Shown: positions 28,479-37,467, counted from the first letter of the stretch. The stretch is 56,180 bases of DNA from Gordonia amarae NBRC 15530 (GCF_000241345.1 NZ_BAED01000015.1:1-56180), one strand, 5' to 3'. The notes: generated from the sequence alone by a model not told the origin. A program made the numbers and translations.

Positions 28479-29636
28479 GTGACCCCGACACCCACCGCGC
28501 CGTCCCTCGACGAACTCCGCCGCCGCACCAGCGAAAAGTGGCGCACCTATCCCGACGACGTCCTCCCGCTGTTCGTCGCCGAGATGGACTTCACCATCGC
28601 CGACGTCGTCGCCGACGCCATCACCGCGCGGGTGCGGGCCTCCGACATCGGGTACGCGGGCAGCCCCGGCCGGGTCGGCGAGGTGTTCTCCGGGTTCGCG
28701 CAACGACGCTGGGGCTGGCAGCCCGATCCCGCGGGTGTCCGGCTCACCACCGATGTCAGCGTCGTCATCGTGGAGGCGCTACGGGTGCTGATCTGCCCGG
28801 GCGACGCCGTGATCATCAACCCGCCCGTCTATCCGCCGTTCTTCGACATGGTTCCCGAGGCCGGTGGCCGGGTCGTCGAGGTGCCGCTGATCAGCGATGA
28901 CGCCGGGTACCGGCTCGACGTCGACGGCATCGGTCAGGCGTTCGCCGACGGGGCGAAGGCGTTGCTGCTGTGCAGCCCGCACAACCCCGTCGGGAAGGTG
29001 CACAACGCCGAAGAACTGTCCTGGATCGCCGAACTGGCCGCCGCCCACGGGGCGTTCGTGATCAGCGACGAGATCCACGCGCCGCTCGTGCATCGGCCCT
29101 CTGAGTTCGTCCCGTTCCTGTCGGTGAGCGACGCCGCGCGTGAGGTCGGGGTGGCCGCGCATTCGGCGAGTAAGGGTTTCAACATCGCGGGCGCAAAATG
29201 TGCGCTCACGGTGTCGGCGAGCGAGCGCATCGGGAGCCTCCTCGACCGGCAGCCCGAGGAGGTGGGTTTCCGCACCAGCATCCTCGGCAGAGCAGCCACC
29301 GAGGCCGCCTTCGAACACGGCGAACCCTGGCTCGACGCCGCCGTCGGACTCATCACCGACAACCTCAATCTCCTGGAAACCCAACTGGCCCAGAAGATTC
29401 CGACGGTTACGATGCGCCGACCCGCGGCCTCGTATCTGGCCTGGCTCGACTTCCGTGCCACCGGCCTCGGCGACAACCCGGGCCTGCCGATCCTCGATCG
29501 TGGCCGCGTCGCCCTCCATTACGGACCCGCATTCGGTACGCAGGGAACGGGTTTCGCCCGACTCAACACCGCATGTTCGCCGGAGGTCCTCACCGAGGCC
29601 GTCGACCGCATCGCGCGGGTGGTCGCCGGCGACTGA
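28479..29636 (+). CDS. MalY/PatB-type PLP C-S lyase or aminotransferase
   Basis: The 385-residue protein is a fold-type I PLP enzyme of the MalY/PatB group: LPLFVAEMDFTIADVVADAI near the start, NPPVYPPFFDMV, LCSPHNPVGKVHNAEEL, FVISDEIHAPLVH and AHSASKGFNIAGAKCAL with the PLP lysine (SASKGFN). These enzymes cleave cystathionine or related beta-thioethers, and some act as aminotransferases. MalY of E. coli also has a regulatory role, not implied here. The start is GTG 28479. The upstream region is the 34-bp repeat array. Confidence 0.85.
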   Translation: MTPTPTAPSLDELRRRTSEKWRTYPDDVLPLFVAEMDFTIADVVADAITARVRASDIGYAGSPGRVGEVFSGFAQRRWGWQPDPAGVRLTTDVSVVIVEALRVLICPGDAVIINPPVYPPFFDMVPEAGGRVVEVPLISDDAGYRLDVDGIGQAFADGAKALLLCSPHNPVGKVHNAEELSWIAELAAAHGAFVISDEIHAPLVHRPSEFVPFLSVSDAAREVGVAAHSASKGFNIAGAKCALTVSASERIGSLLDRQPEEVGFRTSILGRAATEAAFEHGEPWLDAAVGLITDNLNLLETQLAQKIPTVTMRRPAASYLAWLDFRATGLGDNPGLPILDRGRVALHYGPAFGTQGTGFARLNTACSPEVLTEAVDRIARVVAGD

Positions 29637-29696
29637 GTTATCGGGTGGTGGCGTCATGCGCTCGTCCGGTGACCTGGCCACATGTCATAACCATAT

Positions 29697-29712
29697 GCGA
29701 ACATATGTTCTA
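29697..29712. promoter_or_regulatory. LexA-type SOS box overlapping the dinB start
   Basis: GCGAACATATGTTCTA matches the actinobacterial SOS consensus TCGAAC-N4-GTTCGA in the GAAC-N4-GTTC core and at one further position (the C at position 2). Its last base is the A of the dinB ATG at 29712. Binding of LexA here would occlude both the promoter and the start region, so dinB is probably damage-inducible. Confidence 0.65.
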
Positions 29713-30923
29713 TGACGCGCATCCGGACCGACGATCGCCCCGCGGCGTCGATCCTGCATGCCGATCTCGACTCGTTCTACGCATCGGTGGAGCAGCGCGA
29801 TAACCCGAGCCTGCGGGGCAGGCCGGTCATCGTCGGCGGTGGGGTGGTGCTGGCGGCCAGCTACGAGGCCAAGGCGTTCGGGGTGCGCACACCCATGCCC
29901 GGGCATGAGGCGCGGGCGCTGTGTCCGCGGGCCGTCGTGGTGCGGCCGCGGTTCGAGGCGTACTCGGAGGCCAGCAAGGCGGTGTTCGAGATCTTCCGTG
30001 ACACCACCCCGATCGTCGAGGGCATCTCCGTCGACGAGGCCTTTCTCGACGTCGGCGGTCTGCGCAAGATCGCCGGCGAACCCGAGGACATCGGCCGCAT
30101 ACTGCGGGCGCGGGTCCGCGACGAGGTTGGCCTGCCGATCTCCGTCGGCGGGGCGCGTTCCAAGTTCCTGGCGAAGGTGGCCAGCGCGCACTGCAAACCC
30201 GACGGCCTGCTGATCGTCGCTCCCGGCACCGAACTGGCGTTCCTGCATCCGCTGCCGGTGCGCCGGCTGTGGGGTGTCGGCGCGGTCACCGAACGCAGAC
30301 TCGCCGACGCGGGCATCTCGACGGTCGGCGATCTGGCCGCGCTGGGCGAGGCACGGCTGTCGTCGCTGCTGGGCCGGGGAGCGGGCCGGCACCTGTTCGC
30401 CCTCTCGATGGGGGTCGATCCGCGCCGGGTGGAGTCGGGCAAGCGCCGTGGGTCGATCGGTTCGCAACGCGCCCTGGGCCGCCGGCCGAAAACCCCCGCC
30501 GACCTCGACGCCACGGTCATCGCCATCGTCGAACGCCTCGGCAAACGCCTCCGCAAGGCCGACAGGCTGTGCCGCACCGTCGTCCTGCGGCTGCGGTTCG
30601 ACGATTTCAGCCGCGCCACCCGCTCGCGCACCCTGTGGGAACCCACCGATCGCACCGACGTCCTCATGACCACCGCCCGCACCCTGCTCGACGATGCGAT
30701 CCCGCTGCTCACCGACCGCGGCTGCACCCTCGTCGGGATCTCGCTCACCAATCTCGCCGACGCCGACGCCGTCCAGCTCACCCTGCCGTTCGAGGCCGAC
30801 CACGGCGCCGAACTCGACGCGACGATGGACGGCCTCCGCGAACGCTTCGGCCGCGACGCCGTCACCCGCGCGGTCCTGGTCAACCGCCGGCACGGCGACG
30901 ACGTCCCGATGCTGCCAGACTGA
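29712..30923 (+). CDS. dinB: DNA polymerase IV (Y family)
   Basis: The 403-residue protein has the Y-family palm and finger motifs: ILHADLDSFYASVEQRDNP with Asp18 and the Phe22/Tyr23 steric-gate pair, VDEAFLD with Asp108 and Glu109, and a helix-hairpin-helix thumb (VRRLWGVGAVTERRLADAG followed by ISTVGDLAAL). The little-finger domain ends in QLTLPF, a beta-clamp binding motif. It performs translesion synthesis without proofreading. The SOS box at its start codon implies LexA control; several mycobacterial dinB genes lack such a site. The downstream gap contains a half copy of the palindromic repeat. Confidence 0.93.
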   Translation: MTRIRTDDRPAASILHADLDSFYASVEQRDNPSLRGRPVIVGGGVVLAASYEAKAFGVRTPMPGHEARALCPRAVVVRPRFEAYSEASKAVFEIFRDTTPIVEGISVDEAFLDVGGLRKIAGEPEDIGRILRARVRDEVGLPISVGGARSKFLAKVASAHCKPDGLLIVAPGTELAFLHPLPVRRLWGVGAVTERRLADAGISTVGDLAALGEARLSSLLGRGAGRHLFALSMGVDPRRVESGKRRGSIGSQRALGRRPKTPADLDATVIAIVERLGKRLRKADRLCRTVVLRLRFDDFSRATRSRTLWEPTDRTDVLMTTARTLLDDAIPLLTDRGCTLVGISLTNLADADAVQLTLPFEADHGAELDATMDGLRERFGRDAVTRAVLVNRRHGDDVPMLPD

Positions 30924-31003
30924 CCGATCTCCGATGTGGCACAGCTCTCCGCCGGCCGTTGTCCCTGTCTGATCCGTTTCGCTGGTTGTGTGACCACTCC
31001 GCC

Positions 31004-31066
31004 GGTTGAGGTGCGAGGAGCGCAAGGTACGAGCCTCGAAACCCCGCGAGTCGACAATGTCCGCAC
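31004..31066. repeat. Palindromic repeat, single left arm (copy D)
   Basis: GGTTGAGGTGCGAGGAGCGC starts at 31004 and continues to CCTCGAAACCCC at about 31044, then GCGAGTCGACAATGTCCGC, which is the loop of complete copies (GACAnTGTC). The right arm is missing. A diverged edge (GCTGGTTGTGTGAC) lies at 30981. It fills the gap between dinB and the TrpB2 gene. Confidence 0.75.
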
Positions 31067-31109
31067 CCACGACAATCCCAGGAGACGCGCGTCACATTAC
31101 AGTGATCGC

Positions 31110-32408
31110 ATGACTGTGCAAGACCACGCCTTCACCCCCGATCTGATCCCCTCCCAGGTGCCGACGCACTGGTACAACCTGGCCGCCGAACTCGACGAGC
31201 CGATCCCGCCGCACCTGCACCCGGGCACCAAGGAACCGGTCGGTCCCGACGACCTCGCCGCGCTGTTCCCGGCCGGGCTGATCGCGCAGGAGGTGTCGGC
31301 CGATCCGTACATCGAGATCCCCGAGCCGGTGCGGGAGATCTACAAGATGTGGCGGCCCTCGCCGCTGATCCGGGCGCGCCGGTTCGAGGAGTCGCTCAAT
31401 ACCAAGGCGCGCATCTACGTCAAGTACGAGGGCGTCAGCCCGGTCGGCAGCCACAAGACCAATTCGGCTGTGGCGCAGGCTTACTACAACAGCATCGACG
31501 GCGTCAAACGCCTCACCACCGAGACCGGCGCCGGGCAATGGGGGAGTGCCCTGGCGTTCGCGGGTGCGCAGTTCGGGATCGACGTCGAGGTGTGGCAGGT
31601 GCGCGCATCGTTCGACTCGAAGCCCTACCGCGGCTTCCTGATCCGCACCTACGGCGGCACCCTGCACCCGAGCCCGTCGGACCTGACCGAGTCGGGCCGG
31701 GCGATGCTCGCCAAGGACCCGAACACCACCGGCAGCCTCGGCATGGCGGTCAGTGAGGCCGTCGAGGTGGCAGCGCAGAACCCCGACACCCGCTACGCGC
31801 TCGGTTCGGTGCTCAATCACGTCGTGCTGCATCAGAGTGTCATCGGCCAGGAGGCTGTCGTGCAGCTCGGCGAGGTGGAGGCCGGTGCCGACGTCGTGTT
31901 CGGTTGTGCCGGTGGTGGTTCCAACCTGGCCGGGTTGTCGTTCCCGTTCCTGCGGGAGAAGCTCCACGGCCGCGGCAACGCGAAGATCGTGGCCGCCGAA
32001 CCCGCCGCCTGCCCGTCGATCACCGAGGGCGAGTACCGTTACGACCACGGCGACGTCGCAGGACTCACGCCGCTGCTCAAGATGCACACGCTCGGAATGG
32101 ATTTCGTGCCCGACCCGATCCACGCGGGCGGCCTGCGCTACCACGGCATGGCGCCGGCGCTCAGCCACACGGTCGAACTCGGTCTGGTGCAGGGTGTGGC
32201 CATCAGCCAGCACGACGCGTTCAGCGCCGGTGTGCAGTTCGCCCGCACCCAGGGCATCGTCCCGGCCCCCGAGTCGACGCACGCCATCGCCGCCTGCGCC
32301 AAGCACGTCGCCAACAGCGACAAGGAGCAGGTCGTGGTGATCGGCCTGTCGGGCCACGGCCAGCTCGACCTGCCCGCCTACGCCGAGTTCCTCGACGGCA
32401 AGTTCTGA
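31110..32408 (+). CDS. TrpB2-type PLP enzyme (tryptophan synthase beta-like)
   Basis: The 432-residue protein is longer than standard TrpB (about 400) and belongs to the TrpB2 type, which has extra N-terminal sequence (PTHWYNLAAEL, PPHLHPGT). The PLP lysine is in VSPVGSHKTNSAV (Lys116, preceded by His115). Phosphate-binding GGGSN follows in FGCAGGGSNLAG, and ETGAGQWGSALAFAG matches the indole-site loop. No trpA or trp operon genes are adjacent, as is usual for TrpB2, which may salvage indole or use other nucleophiles. The start ATG 31110 is the first one well aligned with the family. Confidence 0.88.
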   Translation: MTVQDHAFTPDLIPSQVPTHWYNLAAELDEPIPPHLHPGTKEPVGPDDLAALFPAGLIAQEVSADPYIEIPEPVREIYKMWRPSPLIRARRFEESLNTKARIYVKYEGVSPVGSHKTNSAVAQAYYNSIDGVKRLTTETGAGQWGSALAFAGAQFGIDVEVWQVRASFDSKPYRGFLIRTYGGTLHPSPSDLTESGRAMLAKDPNTTGSLGMAVSEAVEVAAQNPDTRYALGSVLNHVVLHQSVIGQEAVVQLGEVEAGADVVFGCAGGGSNLAGLSFPFLREKLHGRGNAKIVAAEPAACPSITEGEYRYDHGDVAGLTPLLKMHTLGMDFVPDPIHAGGLRYHGMAPALSHTVELGLVQGVAISQHDAFSAGVQFARTQGIVPAPESTHAIAACAKHVANSDKEQVVVIGLSGHGQLDLPAYAEFLDGKF

Positions 32409-32421
32409 CCGCCGCCCCCTT

Positions 32422-32616
32422 CCGCCGGTCGAGCCTCGAAACCTTTCGCCGGTTGAGATGCGAGGAGCCTCGAAACCTGGTGCACCTCTTGCTGGTTGAG
32501 GTGTGAGGAGCGCAAGCGACGAGCCTCGAAACCTCGCACGACGACACGACATTGTCATCTCACGAGGTTTCGAGGCTCGGTCGCTGGGCGACCTCGCACC
32601 TCAACCGGCGATGGGG
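32422..32616. repeat. Palindromic repeat cluster: complete copy E plus two deleted edges
   Basis: Copy E has a left arm 32494-32534 (GGTTGAGGTGTGAGGAGCGC to CCTCGAAACC), a loop with GACATTGTC, and a right arm about 32565-32606 (GAGGTTTCGAGGCTC to GCACCTCAACC), then GGCGATGGGGG. Before it lie two collapsed edges at 32422-32442 and 32447-32477 in which the outer part joins directly to GAGCCTCGAAACC with the middle deleted. The cluster fills the gap between convergent trpB2 and fadD36 stops. Confidence 0.8.
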
Positions 32617-32634
32617 GTGACACCGGCGACGGGG

Positions 32635-34026
32635 CTACTCCAGCAGCTTCTTCTGGACCTTGCCCATCGCGTTGCGGGGGAGCGCGTCGATGTACCGGAT
32701 CTCCCTGGGCCGCTTATGATGTGACAGCTGCGACGCGACCAGGTCGATGAGAACGGCCTCCTCGACCGGCTCCCCGACGACGTACGCGACGATCCGCTGG
32801 CCGAGGTCGTCGTCGGGAACCCCGATCACCGCGACCTCCCGCACCGAATCATGGCCCAGGAGAACGGTTTCGATCTCCCCGGCCCCGATGCGGAAACCGC
32901 CGGACTTGATGAGGTCGGTGGACCGGCGTCCGACGATCCGGTGCATCCCGGACGGGTCGATGACGGCGACGTCGCCGGTGACGAACCAGCCGTCCCCGAT
33001 CCACGATTCGGCGGTGGCCTCGGGCCGGTTCAGGTACTCGGTGCCCACCATCGGCCCCCGGACGAGTAGATCGCCGACGGACTCACCGTCGTGCGGAAGC
33101 TCGGAATCGCCTTCGCGCAAACGGGTCTCGACACCGGCGAGCGGCAACCCCACCCAGCCGGGACGGCGTTCGCCGTCGGCGCGGGTGCTGACGGTGATGA
33201 GGGTTTCGGTCATCCCGTAGCGCTCGACGATCTCGTGCCCGGTCAGCGACCGGATGGCGTCGAACGTGGGTACCGGCAGCGGAGCACTGCCGGAGATCAA
33301 CAGACGCGCCGATGATAATGCCTGTGCCGCAGCGGTATCCCCGGCCACCCGCGACCACACCGTCGGCACCCCGAAGAAGATCGACGCCCCCGCCTCGGCG
33401 GCGGCTGCGTACAGCGACGGTGTGGGCGACCCGGTGTGGATCACCGAACCGCCCCGGCGCAGCGGACCCAGGATCCCGAGGATCAGCCCGTGCACGTGGA
33501 ACAGCGGAAGACCGTGCGCCAGAACGTCATCGCCGGTCCACTGCCAGGCGTCGGCGAGGGCGTCGAGACCGGCGGCGATGGCGCGGCGGGTGATGGGTAC
33601 ACCCTTCGGCAATCCCGTTGTGCCCGAGGTGTACAGGATCATCGCGACCGAGTCGGCGGGCGGCTCGGGATGCCGGTGCCACGACTTGGCGTACCGGCGC
33701 ACCGGCACCACCGGCAGCGTCGGGTCGTCGGGGGCGGCACCGAGCCAGCCCTGTGCCCCCGAGTCGCCGAGGATGTGCGCGATCTCCCGCGGCCCCGAAT
33801 CCGGCGGCACCGGCACCACGGTGACCCCGGCGATCAGCCCGCCGAGCACGGCGAGCACGGTCTCGGTGGTCGGCCGGGCCAGTACGGCCACCACCCGCGC
33901 CCCGGCGATCCGTTCGGCGACTGCCGTCGCCACCCCGGCCAGGTCCTCCCGCGACAGCTTGTCGTCGCCGATGCGCAGGGCGTCGGGGGCGTCGGGAGCG
34001 GACGGGTTGAGATACGGCAGCAGCAT
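32635..34026 (-). CDS. fadD36: FadD36-like acyl-CoA synthetase
   Basis: The protein has about 463 residues with the ANL adenylation motifs: YTSGTTGLPKGVPITRRAIA (P-loop), VERYGMTETLIT, WFVTGDVAVIDPSG, KSGGFRIGAGEIE and the terminal catalytic-lysine region PRNAMGKVQKK. It lacks the first 60-100 residues of typical FadD proteins, as does mycobacterial FadD36, and closely resembles that protein along its length (TRADGERRPGWVGLPLAGVE). It would form acyl-CoA from a medium or odd-chain acid via acyl-AMP. The start is placed at ATG 34026 by family alignment; ATG 34035 is the alternative and neither has a strong ribosome site. Confidence 0.8.
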   Translation of the reverse strand: MLLPYLNPSAPDAPDALRIGDDKLSREDLAGVATAVAERIAGARVVAVLARPTTETVLAVLGGLIAGVTVVPVPPDSGPREIAHILGDSGAQGWLGAAPDDPTLPVVPVRRYAKSWHRHPEPPADSVAMILYTSGTTGLPKGVPITRRAIAAGLDALADAWQWTGDDVLAHGLPLFHVHGLILGILGPLRRGGSVIHTGSPTPSLYAAAAEAGASIFFGVPTVWSRVAGDTAAAQALSSARLLISGSAPLPVPTFDAIRSLTGHEIVERYGMTETLITVSTRADGERRPGWVGLPLAGVETRLREGDSELPHDGESVGDLLVRGPMVGTEYLNRPEATAESWIGDGWFVTGDVAVIDPSGMHRIVGRRSTDLIKSGGFRIGAGEIETVLLGHDSVREVAVIGVPDDDLGQRIVAYVVGEPVEEAVLIDLVASQLSHHKRPREIRYIDALPRNAMGKVQKKLLE

Positions 34027-34054
34027 GGCTTTCATGCTGCCACGGTGCACACCG

Positions 34055-34822
34055 CTAGAGGTCGTCCGGGCGCGTCGCACTTTGCGCCGCGAGCACGTCG
34101 GAGTGCCCGTTGCGCCGGCACCAGCTCACGATGTACCGGGCGTGCAGTCCGCACCAGCGGTACACCGACGGCTGGGTCAGTGGCAGGCGGTCGTCGTGTT
34201 CGCCGCGGGCCCTGATGATCGGGCCGAGATAGTTGGTGGCCACCTTGTTGGCAGTGTTCGGTGACACCTTGGCCGCTGCCGCGAGGGTTGCGTTGTCGGC
34301 GGCATTGCCGGATGCGATGGCGCCCGCCAGGCGCCCTGCCGTGATGCCGCGACGACCGTCGAACAGTTCGAACAGCGACGGCTTGTTGCTGACCGGCGGG
34401 TGCATCGGCAGGGTCTGGCCGAGTGCGAGTTTGCCCATGGCGTCGGCGAGTGCGGCGAATCCGACCGCCTTGGCGATCACCCCCGACACATCGGGCCGCA
34501 GGCGGGCCTCGGCGAGGTGATCATTCTCCATCGAATGCCCCTGCGTCGCGATCAGCACGGGGGCGCGCCGGTCGGCCTGATTGAGGCCGTCGATCACGTC
34601 GAGCCCATCGAACTTCCATTCGAGGTCGGGACGGTTGAACACGAGGTCTGCGGTCACCACGTCGAACCGCACCCGCGCGGCGATGCTGCTGCGGAACTCG
34701 GTCTCGTCCCGGGCGACGGTGATGGTCGCGTCCGGGAATGCCGCGTTCATGGGGGCCGCGATGACGTCCCCGAGGGGTGAGGCGATGAGGATCCGCATGT
34801 CCGTTGGCACATGCGTAATCAT
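34055..34822 (-). CDS. Atypical response-regulator-like DNA-binding protein
   Basis: The protein has about 255 residues. The N-terminal half looks like a pseudo-receiver: DMRILIASPLGDVIAAPMNA begins the fold and RFDVVTADLVF is where a receiver would carry its phospho-aspartate. A helix-turn-helix follows (ATLAAAAKVSPNTANKVATN followed by YLGPIIRAR). The C-terminal extension (SVYRWCGLHARYIVSWCRR) is unusual. It is divergent from the LuxR-type gene at 34981, and the two have parallel architecture. No histidine kinase is adjacent. The start could also be GTG 34831 or ATG 34798. Confidence 0.6.
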   Translation of the reverse strand: MITHVPTDMRILIASPLGDVIAAPMNAAFPDATITVARDETEFRSSIAARVRFDVVTADLVFNRPDLEWKFDGLDVIDGLNQADRRAPVLIATQGHSMENDHLAEARLRPDVSGVIAKAVGFAALADAMGKLALGQTLPMHPPVSNKPSLFELFDGRRGITAGRLAGAIASGNAADNATLAAAAKVSPNTANKVATNYLGPIIRARGEHDDRLPLTQPSVYRWCGLHARYIVSWCRRNGHSDVLAAQSATRPDDL

Positions 34823-34980
34823 GCCTGACACCCCGGGAAGTGTGCGTGATCGGGTGGATTTGCGGCGGGCTCGCGAACTCTACATGCCGAGTCGTCGGAA
34901 ATCTGTCGGATAGATGGCTGAATTCGTCGCCCAATCCGATGAATCTGGTCGTGTCAGGCCGGCGATGAAGGAGAGTGACG

Positions 34981-35592
34981 ATGACCGCGGACATCAATGG
35001 TGAACTCGGGATTCCGGTTCACCCGCTGCCGGTGGGTACCGACGTGGCGGTGGTCGCCGGCCAGGGTCTCGCGGACGCGGGTCTGGTCGCGTTGATCGAG
35101 AGTTTCCGGTTGCGGTGCGCGATCGTCGACCTCGACGACCCGGGAATCGCGCCCGCGGCGCCGACGGTCAAGGCGGTGATCGTGCGCAGTCCGGCGGCGA
35201 CCGAACGCGCCCGGAAGTGGGCACCTTCCGCGTTGCTTGTCGGAATCGGTGTCACGGGTGCCCCCGACATGGTCGTCCTGCCTGACACCGCCGACTCCGC
35301 GCCGAGACTGCGTGCTCTGCTCGACACGGGTCTCGCCGCCCGCGTACGGCACAACCCGAACCGGGTGCATCTGACGCCACGCGAACGCGAGGTTCTGGGC
35401 ACCTATGTGCTGGGCTCCACCGTGTACGAGACCGCCAAACACCACTTCATCTCCGAGAGCACGGTCCGTTCGCACTTCCGCCGCGTGGTCAGCCGCTACA
35501 CAAACGAGGGCCGTCCGGTGAACAACAAGTCCCAGCTCCTCATGGAACTGATCGCCGACGGCTGGCTCGACGACGAGCGCATCGCCCGCTGA
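34981..35592 (+). CDS. LuxR-type HTH regulator with degenerate receiver-like N-terminus
   Basis: The 203-residue protein begins at ATG 34981, where AAGGAGAG lies about 7 bp upstream. Residues about 1-120 form a receiver-like alpha/beta region (DVAVVAGQGLADAGLVALIE, CAIVDLDDPG, AVIVRSPA) without the full acidic pocket. A LuxR C-terminal domain follows: LTPREREVLGTYVLGSTVYE and SESTVRSHFRRVVSRYTNEG. The recognition helix differs from the usual NKEIA pattern. It forms a divergent pair with the regulator at 34055-34822; about 160 bp separate the starts. The genes controlled cannot be read from the sequence. Confidence 0.75.
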   Translation: MTADINGELGIPVHPLPVGTDVAVVAGQGLADAGLVALIESFRLRCAIVDLDDPGIAPAAPTVKAVIVRSPAATERARKWAPSALLVGIGVTGAPDMVVLPDTADSAPRLRALLDTGLAARVRHNPNRVHLTPREREVLGTYVLGSTVYETAKHHFISESTVRSHFRRVVSRYTNEGRPVNNKSQLLMELIADGWLDDERIAR

Positions 35593-35615
35593 CCCAGAGC
35601 TCCGAGCCCCGGCAC

Positions 35616-36545
35616 TCAGGTGAGCAGCGCGACCTTGCCGCCGGCCCTGCCCGAAGCGACCAGCGCCAGCGCGTTGACGGCGTCGCTGAGTGGAAAGGTC
35701 TGTGCGACAGGCACTGCCAGTTCGCCGCGTGCGGCAAGCTGGACGAGTTCGCCACGGATCTCGTCGCGGAAGGCCAGGGACTCGGGCTGATTGCCGCCGA
35801 TCGCGACCAACCCGTCGGCCGTGGCCCGGTGTTGCGCGGCGATGGTGACGATGCGGGACCGGTCGAAGACCAGGGACAGCGATGCGTCGATTGCCTCGTC
35901 GGTGCCGGCGGCGTCGAGGGCGACGGAAATACCTTGCGGTGCAGCATCTTCGATGCGGCCGAGCAGTCCTTCGCCGTAGGGGACCGCGACGCCGCCGAAG
36001 CGTTCGACGCGTGCGAGGCCGGTGGGCCCGGCGGTCCCGATGACCGTCGCACCGACCCTGCGCGCCAACTGCAGCACCGCCACCCCCACCGCTCCCGACG
36101 CCGCGTGCAGCAGGATCGTGTCGCCGTTGGTGACCCGCGCGACCCGGAGCAGGTCGGCGGCGGTCGCCCCGGCGAGCAGCAGGTTTGCCGCTTCGGCGAA
36201 TCCGAGCGCCGGGGGTTTGGCGAACACCTTCTCGGCGGGCACGGTCAGCGCCGTCGCGTAGCCGCCGCTGACGCGGAAGGCCAGCACCTCGTCGCCCACC
36301 GCACCACCGCCGGAGGCGATCTCGGTGCCCGGGCCGATCGCCGAGAGCACGCCCGACACCTCGTATCCAATGGGCAGCGGGAACTCGGTGGCCCGCGAAA
36401 CATGCTTGAGGTCGGCCGGATTCACCCCGGCCGCACGCACCTCGATGGTGACCTCACCCGGTCCCGGGGCCGGCACGTCGACATCGACGAACGCGAAGTC
36501 GGTGAGCCCGGCAGGTCCGGTGGCTGTCCAGCGTTTGTCGCCCAC
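35616..36545 (-). CDS. Zinc-type alcohol dehydrogenase / quinone oxidoreductase-like (MDR) protein
   Basis: The protein has 309 residues. The MDR fold is clear: a GroES-like N-terminal part (PGPGEVTIEVRAAGVNPADL, PIGYEVSGVLSAIGPGTEI) and a Rossmann part with the nucleotide motif LLHAASGAVGVAVLQLARRV. Catalytic and structural zinc ligands are absent, as in the quinone oxidoreductase branch, so NADPH-dependent reduction of a quinone or enone is the likely class. The GTG at 36545 is directly after GGAGG, which is too close, but no better in-frame start is visible. The longer frame upstream is antisense to the lipoprotein gene. Confidence 0.8.
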   Translation of the reverse strand: MGDKRWTATGPAGLTDFAFVDVDVPAPGPGEVTIEVRAAGVNPADLKHVSRATEFPLPIGYEVSGVLSAIGPGTEIASGGGAVGDEVLAFRVSGGYATALTVPAEKVFAKPPALGFAEAANLLLAGATAADLLRVARVTNGDTILLHAASGAVGVAVLQLARRVGATVIGTAGPTGLARVERFGGVAVPYGEGLLGRIEDAAPQGISVALDAAGTDEAIDASLSLVFDRSRIVTIAAQHRATADGLVAIGGNQPESLAFRDEIRGELVQLAARGELAVPVAQTFPLSDAVNALALVASGRAGGKVALLT

Positions 36546-36626
36546 CCTCCTACCGTAACCGGAGGGTACGTTCCCCGAACGACGTTCCCTTGTCACGATG
36601 TGCGGACGGGCGGAGTGTGGAGGGTT

Positions 36627-37466
36627 ATGAAACGGTTCGCGAGCGGCACGATCCTGGTCGTGGCCACCCTGCTGTCGGTGGTGGCCTGCGATGACGGCGG
36701 CACATCGTCGTCGGCACCCCCGACCGCCGAGGCCACGATCGGCGACGACGCCGCGGGCACCCTGACCGGGGAGAACAGCCTGCCGCCGTCGGCAGCCGGC
36801 CCGCCTGACTCGCCTGACTCGTCGGGCTCGCCGGTGACGATCCGCGTGAACGTCGGTGACCGCCCGGCCAACGGCGCCGAACGCGTCCAGAAGTGGGCCG
36901 ACGACGTGGCCGCCGGTCGCATCGATGTCCTCACACGCAAATGCTGGACCATCAGCCCGAAGGTCGTTGCCACTGAGTATTCGCAGGTCACCGCTATCAA
37001 GAACATCCTGGAAACCCCTGGCAGCCAAACCCAGTTCGGGATGTCGTGGAAATCCGGTGCCGGGCAGCTCAGCTTTGCGTACAACGAACTGAAATCGGAC
37101 TACCCGTGCCCGGTCGCCGACGTCGCCGAAGGCTTCGAGGAGAAGGTCCCGCAGGCGGGCTGGATCGTGCAACGCGCCCTGCGGCGTGCCCAGGGCAACC
37201 CGGTCAACCCCGCCGACACCGAGGCCGTCTACCCGCTGACCTGCCTGCCGCAGGTCAACCGCAACTGGGAAACCCAGATGGGCCACCCGGTGGTCGCGTC
37301 AGTGGCGCAGACCCTCGGCAAGGTCGGCAGCTTCGACGCGTCGGGCTTCACGTTCTTCCGCGAGGGCTCAGAACTCATTCGCGTCACCGGCACCGTCGAC
37401 GGCCGGCAGCGGTCCTTCCTCGTCGGCCGCCAACAGGGCGGCTGGTGCATCCCCGAGATTCGCTGA
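36627..37466 (+). CDS. Lipoprotein of unknown function
   Basis: The 279-residue protein has a type II signal peptide (MKRFASGTILVVATLLSVVAC, lipidated Cys at 21) and a serine/proline/threonine-rich spacer of about 50 residues. A compact domain then contains four further cysteines (RKCWTISP, DYPCPVAD, LTCLPQ, GGWCIPEIR), likely two disulfides. I do not recognise the family. GGAGGG 2-3 bp upstream of the ATG supports the start. It is divergent from the MDR gene and its stop is one base from that of the convergent Uma2 gene. Confidence 0.65.
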   Translation: MKRFASGTILVVATLLSVVACDDGGTSSSAPPTAEATIGDDAAGTLTGENSLPPSAAGPPDSPDSSGSPVTIRVNVGDRPANGAERVQKWADDVAAGRIDVLTRKCWTISPKVVATEYSQVTAIKNILETPGSQTQFGMSWKSGAGQLSFAYNELKSDYPCPVADVAEGFEEKVPQAGWIVQRALRRAQGNPVNPADTEAVYPLTCLPQVNRNWETQMGHPVVASVAQTLGKVGSFDASGFTFFREGSELIRVTGTVDGRQRSFLVGRQQGGWCIPEIR

Positions 37467-37467
37467 A

